58,370 bases of DNA, taken from assembly GCA_022772305.1 (NCBI GenBank), contig JALFAQ010000007.1, forward strand, positions 1-58,370. The letters run 5' to 3'. The DNA is from Corynebacterium glucuronolyticum (GTDB lineage Bacteria; Actinomycetota; Actinomycetes; Mycobacteriales; Mycobacteriaceae). The notes under the pieces were generated by a model. That model did not search any database. It worked only from the letters and a program-made list of their open reading frames with translations, and was not told where the DNA came from. Below, piece after piece: positions 16,396-24,076 of this stretch. Made by a program: the position numbers and the translations under genes. Each line of letters starts with the position of its first letter. Positions within the stretch are counted from its first letter, which is position 1.

Positions 16396-17715
16396 CTAAA
16401 TGTTAGCGCTGATCCTCTGGTTGTCGTCGTCGAAAACAGTGCGGTCGAGGACCTTCTCGCGGCGAGACACGATGAGTGGGACGAGAGCCTGGCCCGTCAC
16501 GTTCGTTGCCGTGCGCCCCATATCGATGATCGAATCGACAGCGATGAGAAGCCCCACACCCTCAAGGGGGAGACCGAGGGTGGACAGCGTCAGGGTGAGC
16601 ATCACCGTGGCACCCGTCGTGCCAGCCGTGGCAGCGGAACCAATGACGCACACGAAAGCGATAAGGACGTAGTCCATGATCGTCAGCGGGATGCCGTAGA
16701 ACTGGCTCACAAAGATAGCGGCGATCGTCGGGTAGACAGCGGCGCAACCATCCATCTTGCTCGTCGCCCCCAGCGGCACAGCGAACGACGCGTACGCGCG
16801 CGGGACACCGAGTGCCTCGACCGTCGTGCGCTCCGTCACCGGCATGACGCCCATGGACGACCGGGTGACGAAACCGAGGGAGGTCAGTGGCCACACCTTG
16901 CGGAAGAACTGGGCGACGGACAGGCCGTTCCCCTTCAGGACGAGCGGGTAAATAACGAACATCACAAGCGCCAGACCGACGTAGATGGCAACAACGAACA
17001 TACCCAGGGACGTCAGTGCTTCCCAACCGTAGGTGGCAACGGCCTTGCCAATGAGCGCAGCGGTGCCGATCGGCGCGAGGCGGATGACCCACCACAGCAC
17101 CTTCTGGATAACTTCTAGAACGCTGGCCGAGAGCTCGAAGATGGGCTCAGCCTTCTTCCCCACCTGAATGGCAGCGATACCAAAAGCGATGGATAGAACG
17201 AGGATCTGCAAGATGTTGAAGTTCAGCGACACGCCGGAATCACTGGCGCTCGCGGTAAGACCCAAGATGTTGCTCGGGACGATGGACTGCAAGAAGCCCA
17301 GCCACGAGCCCTGGCTCGACGGGGTCGCCGCGGCGGACGGATCCACGGTGGTGTTCACGCCCGGCTTCAAGACGAGCGCGACAACCATAGCCACAATGAC
17401 GGCGGCGAGGGACGTAATGGCGAACCAGAGCAGGGTCTGCCAGGCAAGACGTGCGGCGTTGGTCACCTGGCGCAGGTTCGCGATGGACGTAAGAACCGCC
17501 GTGATCACCAGCGGTGGGATAAGCACCTTCAGGAGGGTGACATACGCGGAGCCCACGGCAGTCAGCGTGGACGCAAGCCACTCAATGGAAAAAGAGCGGG
17601 CGATAAAGCCCAGGATGAGGCCGATGATGAGGCCGTAAATCACCTGGGCTGCGAAACTGGTAAAGGGGTTCGACTTTTGTTGTGGAGCCGAATCCGCCTT
17701 TGTTGTTGTGGTCAT
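16396..17715 (-). CDS. Dicarboxylate/amino acid:cation symporter (DAACS family)
   Basis: A 439-aa membrane protein with eight helices and two re-entrant hairpins typical of GltP/DctA/SstT. Markers are G-A-T-S-K-M-D-G-C-A-A near residue 300 (serine-rich hairpin equivalent), T-T-G-A-T-V-M-L-T near 355 and D-S-I-I-D-M-G-R-T-A-T-N-V-T-G near 400. The final motif reads N-V-T-G-Q where the family usually has N-V-x-G-D, which may alter cation or substrate choice. Likely substrates are glutamate, aspartate or C4-dicarboxylates. GAAGGAAG is close upstream of the ATG. It is first in an operon with the beta-lactamase-like gene, with a promoter covered by an inverted repeat. Confidence 0.85.
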   Translation of the reverse strand: MTTTTKADSAPQQKSNPFTSFAAQVIYGLIIGLILGFIARSFSIEWLASTLTAVGSAYVTLLKVLIPPLVITAVLTSIANLRQVTNAARLAWQTLLWFAITSLAAVIVAMVVALVLKPGVNTTVDPSAAATPSSQGSWLGFLQSIVPSNILGLTASASDSGVSLNFNILQILVLSIAFGIAAIQVGKKAEPIFELSASVLEVIQKVLWWVIRLAPIGTAALIGKAVATYGWEALTSLGMFVVAIYVGLALVMFVIYPLVLKGNGLSVAQFFRKVWPLTSLGFVTRSSMGVMPVTERTTVEALGVPRAYASFAVPLGATSKMDGCAAVYPTIAAIFVSQFYGIPLTIMDYVLIAFVCVIGSAATAGTTGATVMLTLTLSTLGLPLEGVGLLIAVDSIIDMGRTATNVTGQALVPLIVSRREKVLDRTVFDDDNQRISANI

Positions 17716-17751
17716 GTTCTTCCTTCAGGGTCGTTTCGTTGATATGACTCC

Positions 17752-17784
17752 TTGACACTAGACCGCACCAATCGGTTTAGTCAA
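17752..17784 (-). promoter_or_regulatory. Symporter promoter overlapped by an inverted repeat
   Basis: On the minus strand TTGACT (17784-17779) and TAGTGT (17760-17755) are separated by 18 bp. The two arms TTGACTAAACC and the near-complement TTGACACTAGACC cover the -35 and the -10, which is typical of a repressor operator. The regulator is not identified. Confidence 0.5.
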
Positions 17785-17808
17785 TATGAACCACTTTGTC
17801 TATAGGGT

Positions 17809-18579
17809 TTACTTGCGCTTTCGCGCACTTCGCAAGGCTTGCTCCGTACTGTGCCGAAGGCCATTAATGCGGCGAAGAAGAGGATCCACCTCACGTACTG
17901 TCTTTTGGCCCGCACGGCGGGTCCACACCATGACGCTGCGGGATCCGGGGACACGAATCTGCGTGGGTACAATCCAGCCTCGCCAATAGCTAATGGAGGT
18001 GAGCAGCCAACCGACGAGGGCGGCGACGATCATGCCGGCGGCATTGTAACCGAGGAAATGGAACCCGACCATGGTGCAGGAGGCGAGGAAGGCGGGGACG
18101 GCGTAGAGGGTGCGACCACCGAAGATGGAGGGCATTTGGCCGATGGCGATGTCGCGAAGCATGCCCCCACCGATGGGCGTGATGAAGCCAAGGGCGATGG
18201 CGGACTGCCAGGGAAGGCCGTAGGTGAGGGCTTTGGTGGAACCGGCGACGGCCCACACTCCGAGGACGAGGGCATCGCCGTGGTTTTTGATGCGCACCCA
18301 CCAGCGCCCCTCCGTGTTAATGAACAGGGAGATGAAGCCACCGATAAGGGCCATCGTCATGTAGATGGGTTCGGCAATGGCGACGGGCGGTCCAACCTGC
18401 ATGAGGGTATCGCGGATCATTCCTCCACCCAGGCCGGTAAAAACGGCGAGAAAGAGGGTTCCCATGAAATCGAGGTCGAGTCGGCGGGCGATGCCGCCGC
18501 CAATTATCCCGTTGAGAAGCACCCCAATGAGGTCGAGGGTGGAATACAAGTTGGTAATCATTGGATCCACAGATGACAC
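17809..18579 (-). CDS. TRIC / UPF0126 family membrane protein
   Basis: A 256-aa protein with two repeated three-helix UPF0126 units. Each holds a glycine-rich motif followed by R-D: G-L-G-G-G-M-I-R-D-T near residue 55 and P-I-G-G-G-M-L-R-D-I near 140. Bacterial TRIC homologues are trimeric potassium-selective channels. About seven helices end near residue 195, followed by a basic cytoplasmic tail of 50 residues (R-R-I-N-G-L-R-H). The GTG start is 8 nt after a TATGAT -10 (18593-18588), so it is probably leaderless. Confidence 0.85.
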   Translation of the reverse strand: MSSVDPMITNLYSTLDLIGVLLNGIIGGGIARRLDLDFMGTLFLAVFTGLGGGMIRDTLMQVGPPVAIAEPIYMTMALIGGFISLFINTEGRWWVRIKNHGDALVLGVWAVAGSTKALTYGLPWQSAIALGFITPIGGGMLRDIAIGQMPSIFGGRTLYAVPAFLASCTMVGFHFLGYNAAGMIVAALVGWLLTSISYWRGWIVPTQIRVPGSRSVMVWTRRAGQKTVREVDPLLRRINGLRHSTEQALRSARKRK

Positions 18580-18597
18580 AGTGGTTCATCATAACGA

Positions 18598-18627
18598 GAA
18601 AAAGCCCAGACCGTAAAGACCTGGGCT
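18598..18627 (-). terminator. Terminator of tRNA-Asn
   Basis: AGCCCAG (18603-18609) pairs with CTGGGCT (18621-18627). On the minus strand this is followed by TTTTT. It lies immediately downstream of the tRNA and upstream of the TRIC gene. Confidence 0.8.
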
Positions 18628-18634
18628 GTAAGCG

Positions 18635-18707
18635 CTCCTCCAACTGGGCTCGAACCAGTGACCCTTCGATTAACAGTCGAATGCTCTGCCAACTGAGCTA
18701 TGGAGGA
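18635..18707 (-). tRNA. tRNA-Asn (anticodon GUU)
   Basis: A 73-nt cloverleaf. The acceptor stem TCCTCCA pairs with TGGAGGA, the D-arm holds GCTCAGTTGGCAGAGC, the anticodon loop CTGTTAA gives GTT, and the T-arm holds GGTTCGAGCC. No encoded CCA. Confidence 0.95.
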
Positions 18708-18808
18708 ATATTGCTTCCTTGCAACGTTGATAAACTATAACGGGATACCCTCGTTTTGAGCAAATCGCCTGGCAGGAAGGAAATTTCTGGGTTATAGGTG
18801 GCGGACTA

Positions 18809-18814
18809 TATACT
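18809..18814 (+). promoter_or_regulatory. -10 element of tRNA-Met
   Basis: TATACT 7 nt before the mature tRNA 5' end. A clear -35 was not found. Confidence 0.5.
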
Positions 18815-18821
18815 TTATGGC

Positions 18822-18895
18822 GGGGCTATAGCTCAGTCGGTTAGAGCAGCAGACTCATAATCCGTTGGTCCTCGGTTCGAGCCCGAGTAGCCCCA
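18822..18895 (+). tRNA. tRNA-Met (anticodon CAU), elongator type
   Basis: The acceptor stem GGGGCTA pairs with TAGCCCC, the D-arm holds GCTCAGTCGGTTAGAGC, the anticodon loop CTCATAA gives CAT, and the T-arm is CTCGG/CCGAG. The acceptor's first pair is G-C, so it is not the initiator. The anticodon stem GCAGA/TCCGT contains one A-C mismatch and one G-T pair. A lysidine-modified tRNA-Ile2 (CAU) is the alternative. Confidence 0.85.
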
Positions 18896-18903
18896 CCCCA
18901 AAA

Positions 18904-18933
18904 CACCGGGTGGTTAGCCACCCGGTGTTTTTT
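18904..18933 (+). terminator. Strong terminator after tRNA-Met
   Basis: A 10-bp perfect stem CACCGGGTGG/CCACCCGGTG with a TTAG loop followed by TTTTTT. Confidence 0.92.
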
Positions 18934-18946
18934 CATGCGGTAACGG

Positions 18947-18962
18947 TACAGTAGTGGGCATG
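18947..18962 (+). promoter_or_regulatory. Leaderless promoter of the small protein at 18960
   Basis: TACAGT (18947-18952), 7 nt, then ATG. No ribosome binding site. Confidence 0.5.
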
Positions 18963-19202
18963 ATTCAGTTTGTTGTTGGTGCGGCCGCAGGCTACGTCCT
19001 CGGCACCAAGGCGGGTAGGAAGCGCTTCGACCAGATCAAGCGGGCCTACACCGCCGCCGTGAACTCCCCCGTCGCACAGAATGCTGTCAAGGCTGGGCGC
19101 ACTGCCCTGGCTAACCGTCTCGATCCGAACCCGCGGATGCGCGAGGTGAAGAACCTTCGCACGGAGGATGGAAACCAAATCCTGGAACAGGACGACGACT
19201 AG
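18960..19202 (+). CDS. Small conserved protein, 80 aa, YtxH-like N-terminus
   Basis: The N-terminal helix V-V-G-A-A-A-G-Y-V-L-G-T-K-A-G is a short hydrophobic/glycine segment like those of YtxH-type membrane-associated proteins, followed by basic residues (G-R-K-R-F-D-Q-I-K). The C-terminus is acidic (E-Q-D-D-D). It is probably attached to the inner face of the membrane; its role is unknown. The ATG at 18960 is preferred over a GTG two codons earlier because of the -10 spacing. The 3' end overlaps the convergent glutaminase by 4 bp. Confidence 0.7.
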   Translation: MIQFVVGAAAGYVLGTKAGRKRFDQIKRAYTAAVNSPVAQNAVKAGRTALANRLDPNPRMREVKNLRTEDGNQILEQDDD

Positions 19203-20440
19203 AGGGTATCTACCTCATCCATCCGGGTGCCGTCTGAGTATTCCATGTCGGTGACCCGGTTTTCGGGGTCGTACAGCACAACTTCGGCGCCCTCCTCGCG
19301 GATGCGGCGAAGCTGTTCTTTCACCACCTGTCGGCCAATCGCGTTAAAACCCGTCACGCGGGACACGTCGAGGATGACGCGCGAAGAATCGGGGGCTTCG
19401 CGGACAAGCGTGGCAGAAATTTCCTCGGCAACGGTGAAGTTCACAAAGCCTTGCAGGGTGATGACGGTCTGGTCGTGCTCTTCACGGATGGAGCGCACAC
19501 CGGGCACGCGGTAGTTGTTACCCTGCAACAGGTGGAGGTCCATGTGCTTACTCATGTAGGCAAACGCCTCCCTGCCACGCACGGACGTACCGGTGGAGTC
19601 CAGGTTGGGGGAAAACGTTGCAATCCCCATGCGCCCAGGTAGCGTCCCCATGAGACCACCGGACACGCCGGATTTGGCGGGGATGCCGACCATCGTCATC
19701 CAGCGCCCCGCGTAGTCGTACATGCCCGTTGAGGTCATGACGGATTGGGCGATGCGCGCGGCTTCCACGCCGATGATGCGTTCGCCGGTCACCGGTTGGA
19801 TCCCGCCACTGGCAAGAGTTGCCGCCATGACGGCGAGATCGGCGACAGTGACGTTAATGGCGCACTGGTGCACGTAGGTGACGACGGCGTCGTGGGGGTC
19901 GTCCTCCACGATCCCGAAGGAGTGGAGCATGTGGGCGAGGGCGAAGTTGCGGTCGGCAGTGTCCAGCTCGCTCTGGGCAATCTCGGTGTTGATGGTGAGC
20001 TCCCTGCCGGCCAGTGCCGAGAAGAAGGCGAGGATTTTCTCGGTTCGGTCGGACACGCTGGAGCCGGAGCCATTGATGAGCTGGTTGACGGCGATGGCTC
20101 CGGCGTTAATCATCGGGTTCATGGGCCGGCCGTCCTCCTCCAACGACAGCTCGTTGAACGCGTCTCCGGACGGTTCCACGCCGACGATGCTGCTCACCGC
20201 GTCGAAACCGGATTCCTCGAGTGCCAGGGCGTAGGTGAACGGCTTGGAGATGGACTGGATGGAAAAGGGGGCATCGTCGCCGACATGGTAGCTGCGTCCC
20301 GTCGTCGTGCACACAGCGAGGCCGAGGCGAGAGGTGTCCACTTTCGCAAGTGCAGGGATGTAGTCGGCGGGTTCTCCCGCGTCCAAGTCGCGGACGGCAT
20401 CGAGAATGCGGGTGAGGTAGTGCGGAATCGGTGACTTCAT
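19199..20440 (-). CDS. glsA: Glutaminase with C-terminal STAS domain
   Basis: A 413-aa protein. Residues about 1-300 are a serine-dependent beta-lactamase-fold glutaminase, with S-I-Q-S-I-S-K-P-F near 62, the N-P-M-I-N-A-G-A segment and Y-A-G-R-W near 240, hydrolysing glutamine to glutamate and ammonia. Residues about 315-413 resemble a STAS domain (V-I-L-D-V-S-R-V-T-G-F-N), a fusion also seen in other actinobacterial glutaminases and likely regulatory. It starts 3 bp after the dnaG stop, so it is co-transcribed with primase. Confidence 0.92.
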   Translation of the reverse strand: MKSPIPHYLTRILDAVRDLDAGEPADYIPALAKVDTSRLGLAVCTTTGRSYHVGDDAPFSIQSISKPFTYALALEESGFDAVSSIVGVEPSGDAFNELSLEEDGRPMNPMINAGAIAVNQLINGSGSSVSDRTEKILAFFSALAGRELTINTEIAQSELDTADRNFALAHMLHSFGIVEDDPHDAVVTYVHQCAINVTVADLAVMAATLASGGIQPVTGERIIGVEAARIAQSVMTSTGMYDYAGRWMTMVGIPAKSGVSGGLMGTLPGRMGIATFSPNLDSTGTSVRGREAFAYMSKHMDLHLLQGNNYRVPGVRSIREEHDQTVITLQGFVNFTVAEEISATLVREAPDSSRVILDVSRVTGFNAIGRQVVKEQLRRIREEGAEVVLYDPENRVTDMEYSDGTRMDEVDTL

Positions 20441-20443
20441 GTC

Positions 20444-22321
20444 TTACCTTCCCATTGCCCTGTCGACGAGCTCTTGCCGAACCTGTTCGAGAACGAGCAG
20501 GTCGCTGAACATCGCGTTGTAGGCCTCCGGGTCATCGGAGGGGCGCGTGCGGGACAGGGTGGCTTTCAGGTTGGAGATTTGGTTGGCCACCACACCTTCC
20601 TCTAGGCGGGCAAACGCCCCATCCATGTAGGCCTCAAAGTGGTCGGCGTCGGTGCGGATCGCCTCGACGGCCAGCGCCGAGACGAGGTTTTTCACGGCCG
20701 GGTCGACGATGGCATCGGTGATGGCGGCGATCCATCCTGCCTTTCCATCGCCGGCGCTGGCTCCACCGGCAGCGGCGATCGCGTCGCGAACCTGGCGGTA
20801 GACGGGGTGGAAGAAGCCTTCGGGGTCGAGCTCGTCAAAGGCGCGACCGGCGAGGTCGGGTGCCTGAAGGGCGATTTTGAGGGATTCGCGCTGGGGCCAC
20901 AGGGCAGGGTCGCGGGGGTCGGGAAGCACGGTGGTGGGGGTGGGCTGGGGCGCTGGGCCACGAGCGGGGGTCCGGGGGGCTGCGGCCGGGCGTCGAGAAG
21001 CGTCTTCCACCATACGGGCTAGCTCGTCCTCGTTGAGCCAGCCGACCCACCCGGACAGCTGGAGGGCGTACTGGGAGCGCAGGGCGGGATCCCTGATGGC
21101 ACCGATCATGGGGACGACGCGGCGGACGGCCTGCAGGCGACCTTCGATGGTGCCGACATCGTACTGCTTGAGCACGGTTTTCACGACGAATTCGAGCATC
21201 GGCATGCGGCGGGCGATGAGGTCGCGAACAGCCGCGTCGCCCTTATCCTGGCGGAGCTCGCAGGGGTCCATCCCTCCGGGGGCGACGGCAACGAAGCTGG
21301 AGCCGGAGAATTCCTGGGAGCCCTCGAAGGCCCGCATGGCGGCTTTTTGGCCGGCTTCATCACCGTCGAAGGTGTAGATGATCTCGCCACGGAAGGTGCG
21401 GTCGTCGAGCATGAGGCGACGGATGAGCTGCAGGTGATCCTCGCCGAAGGCGGTGCCACAGCTGGCGACGGCGGTGGTGATGCCGGCTGCGTGCATGGCC
21501 ATGACATCGGTGTAGCCCTCGACGACAACGGCCTGGTGGCCGTGGGCGATGTTGCGCTTGGCGAGGTCGATGCCGAAGAGCACCTTGGACTTCTTGTACA
21601 GCATCGTCTCGGGGGTGTTGAGGTATTTGCCGAGCTTGTCGTCGTCGTATAGCTTGCGCGCGCCGAAGCCGATGACGTCACCGGCGAGGTTTTTGATCGG
21701 CCAGATAAGCCGCCGGTGGAAACGGTCGATGGGCCCGCGTCGCCCCATAGAGGTGACTCCGGCGGCCTCCAATTCCTCGGCGGAAAAACCCATCCTTAGA
21801 AGGTGTTTGGTGAGCGTGTCCCAGCCACCCGGCGCGTAACCGCAGCCGAAGTGGCGCGCGTGCTCGGCCGTAAACCCACGCCCGGTGAGGAACTCGCGGG
21901 CGCGCTCGGCCTCCGGATCCTCAAGCTTGTCGACGAAGAACTTGTGGGCCTCGGTGTTGATGGCCACGAGACGCTGGCGCGTACCGGCCTTTTCGCGCGT
22001 GCCCGTGCCGCCACCCTGGTAGTTGATGTGGTAGCCAATTTTGTCGGCGCAGTATTCGACGGCCTCGGGGAAGGTAAGGTGCTCGAGCTTCATGAGGAAG
22101 CTGAACACATCGCCACCCTCACCGGAGGAGAAGTCGTGGAAGTAGCCGTGGTTGGGGCGCACGTGGAAGGAAGGTGTTTTTTCGTCCTTGAACGGCGACA
22201 GGCCCTTGAGGGAATCGGCACCGGCCGGCTTGAGCTGAACATACTCCCCCACGATGTCCTCGATAGGAGTGTTTTCCCGGATATAGTCGATATCCTCTTC
22301 GGGAATTCGTCCGCGCGCCAT
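20444..22321 (-). CDS. dnaG: DNA primase with altered zinc-finger domain
   Basis: A 625-aa replicative primase that makes RNA primers at the fork. The TOPRIM domain has V-V-V-E-G-Y-T-D-V-M near 270 and T-F-D-G-D-E-A-G-Q near 320, with the metal acidic residues intact. R-F-H-R-R-L-I-W-P-I and N-T-P-E-T are conserved. A Pro-rich linker (about 450-480) precedes the C-terminal helicase-binding domain. The N-terminal CHC2 domain keeps its scaffold (P-F-K-D-E-K-T-P-S-F-H-V-R-P) but the expected ligands C-x2-H and C-x2-C read Ser42, Lys45, Asp63 and Ser66. GGAGG precedes the ATG. First gene of a dnaG-glsA operon, divergent from the RNase gene. Confidence 0.95.
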   Translation of the reverse strand: MARGRIPEEDIDYIRENTPIEDIVGEYVQLKPAGADSLKGLSPFKDEKTPSFHVRPNHGYFHDFSSGEGGDVFSFLMKLEHLTFPEAVEYCADKIGYHINYQGGGTGTREKAGTRQRLVAINTEAHKFFVDKLEDPEAERAREFLTGRGFTAEHARHFGCGYAPGGWDTLTKHLLRMGFSAEELEAAGVTSMGRRGPIDRFHRRLIWPIKNLAGDVIGFGARKLYDDDKLGKYLNTPETMLYKKSKVLFGIDLAKRNIAHGHQAVVVEGYTDVMAMHAAGITTAVASCGTAFGEDHLQLIRRLMLDDRTFRGEIIYTFDGDEAGQKAAMRAFEGSQEFSGSSFVAVAPGGMDPCELRQDKGDAAVRDLIARRMPMLEFVVKTVLKQYDVGTIEGRLQAVRRVVPMIGAIRDPALRSQYALQLSGWVGWLNEDELARMVEDASRRPAAAPRTPARGPAPQPTPTTVLPDPRDPALWPQRESLKIALQAPDLAGRAFDELDPEGFFHPVYRQVRDAIAAAGGASAGDGKAGWIAAITDAIVDPAVKNLVSALAVEAIRTDADHFEAYMDGAFARLEEGVVANQISNLKATLSRTRPSDDPEAYNAMFSDLLVLEQVRQELVDRAMGR

Positions 22322-22357
22322 GAAACCTCCGATTACAACCAGTTGTTACCCCCACAT

Positions 22358-22373
22358 TACAATAGGCCGGGTG
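22358..22373 (+). promoter_or_regulatory. Leaderless promoter of the RNase gene
   Basis: TACAAT (22358-22363), 7 nt, then GTG. On the opposite strand TATTGT at the same place can serve dnaG. Confidence 0.5.
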
Positions 22374-22790
22374 AGGAAGGGCTCGTGGATTCTTGGTCTC
22401 CTGGTCGCCGTCGTGGCGGCCTACTTCGGCATCGATCTGACCACGAATGGCAACCAACAACAGCAGCCACAGAATGCCCCGTCCGGTGGTGCTGTCTGCC
22501 CCATCGATACTCTTCCCGCCGAGGCCCGTAGCGTGGCCGATTCGATTGAAAGTGGCGGGCCGTATGCCTTCCCCGGCGACGACAACACCCACTTTGGCAA
22601 CTACCAAAACCGGCTGCCCAAGGAGAATTCACAGTATTACCGGGAGTTCACCGTCCCCACGCCGGGTCTCGGGCACCGTGGAGAGCGGCGCATTGTCGTC
22701 GGCGGCGGGACGAAAACGGATCCGGACACGTGGTACTACACGGGCGACCACTACGACAGCTTCTGTGAGATCCCCGACGCAGAAGACTAA
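22371..22790 (+). CDS. Secreted or membrane-anchored guanyl-specific ribonuclease (N1/T1/Sa family)
   Basis: A 139-aa protein. A hydrophobic N-terminal segment (W-I-L-G-L-L-V-A-V-V-A-A) is a signal anchor or signal peptide. The mature part matches microbial RNases of the Sa type: Y-R-E-F-T-V-P-T-P-G (catalytic Glu), G-E-R-R-I-V-V-G-G-G (Arg) and Y-Y-T-G-D-H-Y-D-S-F (His). Two Cys near the ends of the mature domain fit the RNase Sa disulfide. It should cut RNA 3' of guanosine outside the cell. No barstar-like inhibitor gene is adjacent. GTG 22371 is chosen for the -10 spacing. The 3' end overlaps dgt by 4 bp. Confidence 0.83.
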   Translation: MRKGSWILGLLVAVVAAYFGIDLTTNGNQQQQPQNAPSGGAVCPIDTLPAEARSVADSIESGGPYAFPGDDNTHFGNYQNRLPKENSQYYREFTVPTPGLGHRGERRIVVGGGTKTDPDTWYYTGDHYDSFCEIPDAED

Positions 22791-24031
22791 CTGTAAAAGG
22801 AGTTGTACTCCGCGCCCTCGCGGGCGATGCGCTCCAGCCGGGATTCGGTCATGGATGCAATCTGGTCGATGATGACGCGTTGCCGGGCCGCATCTGATTC
22901 TGCTGCGGTAAACCACGTGGCAAACGCCGGGTCGAGGGTGCCCGGTGCCCCGCCGAGAAGGTACTCGTACACCATGGCGACGCGCTCGCGCTGGATGTCC
23001 TGCCGCATGAGGTGGGTGGGCGATTCCATAACGTAGAGGACGGCGAGGGTTTTCAGCAGCCGAATCTCGGCATCGATGCTGGGCGGGATGATGAGCGTGC
23101 CGTGGTGGCGGCCGAGGGGCGCGTCACCGTTGAATTCGCGGGTGGCGGTGATGACGGCACCGACGAAGCGACCGACGAGCTCGCTCGTCATCTGTTTGAG
23201 GGCGATGAGCGCGGAAAACGAGCCGTCGAAAAGCGTGGCCTCGGCGACGACAGGAAGGGAGCGCAGGCTCGCAGCGGCTTCCACGAGCGACTCGGGATCC
23301 CCGCCGAACATCGTCGCCCCCTTATCAGCAAGGGCAGCTAGTTCCACCAGGTCCCCCAGGACGCGCAGGTCAATGCGGCCGGCAAGGATGCCGTCCTCCA
23401 CGTCGTGGACGGAATAGGCAATGTCATCGGAGGCATCCATGATCTGCGCCTCGATAGATCTTTCCTCGCTGTCGATGCCGCTACGCACCCACTCAAAGAC
23501 AGGTAGATCGTCCTCGTACACGCCGTATTTGCGGTGCCCCTGCGCCGTCCACGGATATTTGATGGCCGCGTCGAGGGCAGCACGAGACAGGTTGAGGCCG
23601 TGATCCATGACCTTCGGTTCCAGGCGGGTGAGGATGCGCAGCGTCTGGGCGTTTCCCTCGAAGCCACCGCAGTCGGCGGCGAGCTCGTTGAGTGCTACTT
23701 CCCCGTTGTGCCCGAACGGCGGGTGACCAATGTCGTGGCAGAGACCGGCGAGTTCGGCGAGCGAGCCGTCCACGCCGAGGCCTTCCCCGATGCCACGGGA
23801 GATCTGGCCTACCTCGAGGGAGTGGGTGAGGCGGGTGCGCGGGGTGTCTCCGTCGCGGGGCCCCACCACCTGCGTCTTATCTGCGAGACGACGAAGCGCT
23901 GCGGAGTGGAGCACGCGGGCGCGGTCGCGTGAGAACACGGACCGGTAATCCGCTGTGGTACCGGGAAGGCCACTTCTTTTGGGCTCTTCCGTGACGTACC
24001 GCTCCTGGTCGAACGCGTCGTAGGTGTACAT
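22787..24031 (-). CDS. dgt: Deoxyguanosinetriphosphate triphosphohydrolase-like protein
   Basis: A 414-aa HD-domain enzyme. R-D-R-A-R-V-L-H-S-A-A-L-R-R-L and R-T-R-L-T-H-S-L-E-V lead to the metal motif L-C-H-D-I-G-H-P-P-F-G-H, and D-A-S-D-D-I-A-Y-S-V-H-D-V-E is near 200. Homologues hydrolyse dNTPs to nucleoside and triphosphate and influence dNTP pools. Placement beside dnaG is conserved in actinobacteria. It is divergent from the TPM gene, with 42 bp between the starts. Confidence 0.93.
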   Translation of the reverse strand: MYTYDAFDQERYVTEEPKRSGLPGTTADYRSVFSRDRARVLHSAALRRLADKTQVVGPRDGDTPRTRLTHSLEVGQISRGIGEGLGVDGSLAELAGLCHDIGHPPFGHNGEVALNELAADCGGFEGNAQTLRILTRLEPKVMDHGLNLSRAALDAAIKYPWTAQGHRKYGVYEDDLPVFEWVRSGIDSEERSIEAQIMDASDDIAYSVHDVEDGILAGRIDLRVLGDLVELAALADKGATMFGGDPESLVEAAASLRSLPVVAEATLFDGSFSALIALKQMTSELVGRFVGAVITATREFNGDAPLGRHHGTLIIPPSIDAEIRLLKTLAVLYVMESPTHLMRQDIQRERVAMVYEYLLGGAPGTLDPAFATWFTAAESDAARQRVIIDQIASMTESRLERIAREGAEYNSFYS

Positions 24032-24060
24032 GATAACCGCTAAGTCTACCTGTCACGCGG

Positions 24061-24076
24061 TACTGTGGGTGCTATG
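24061..24076 (+). promoter_or_regulatory. Leaderless promoter of the TPM gene
   Basis: TACTGT (24061-24066), GGGTGCT, then ATG at 24074. No ribosome binding site. Confidence 0.5.
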
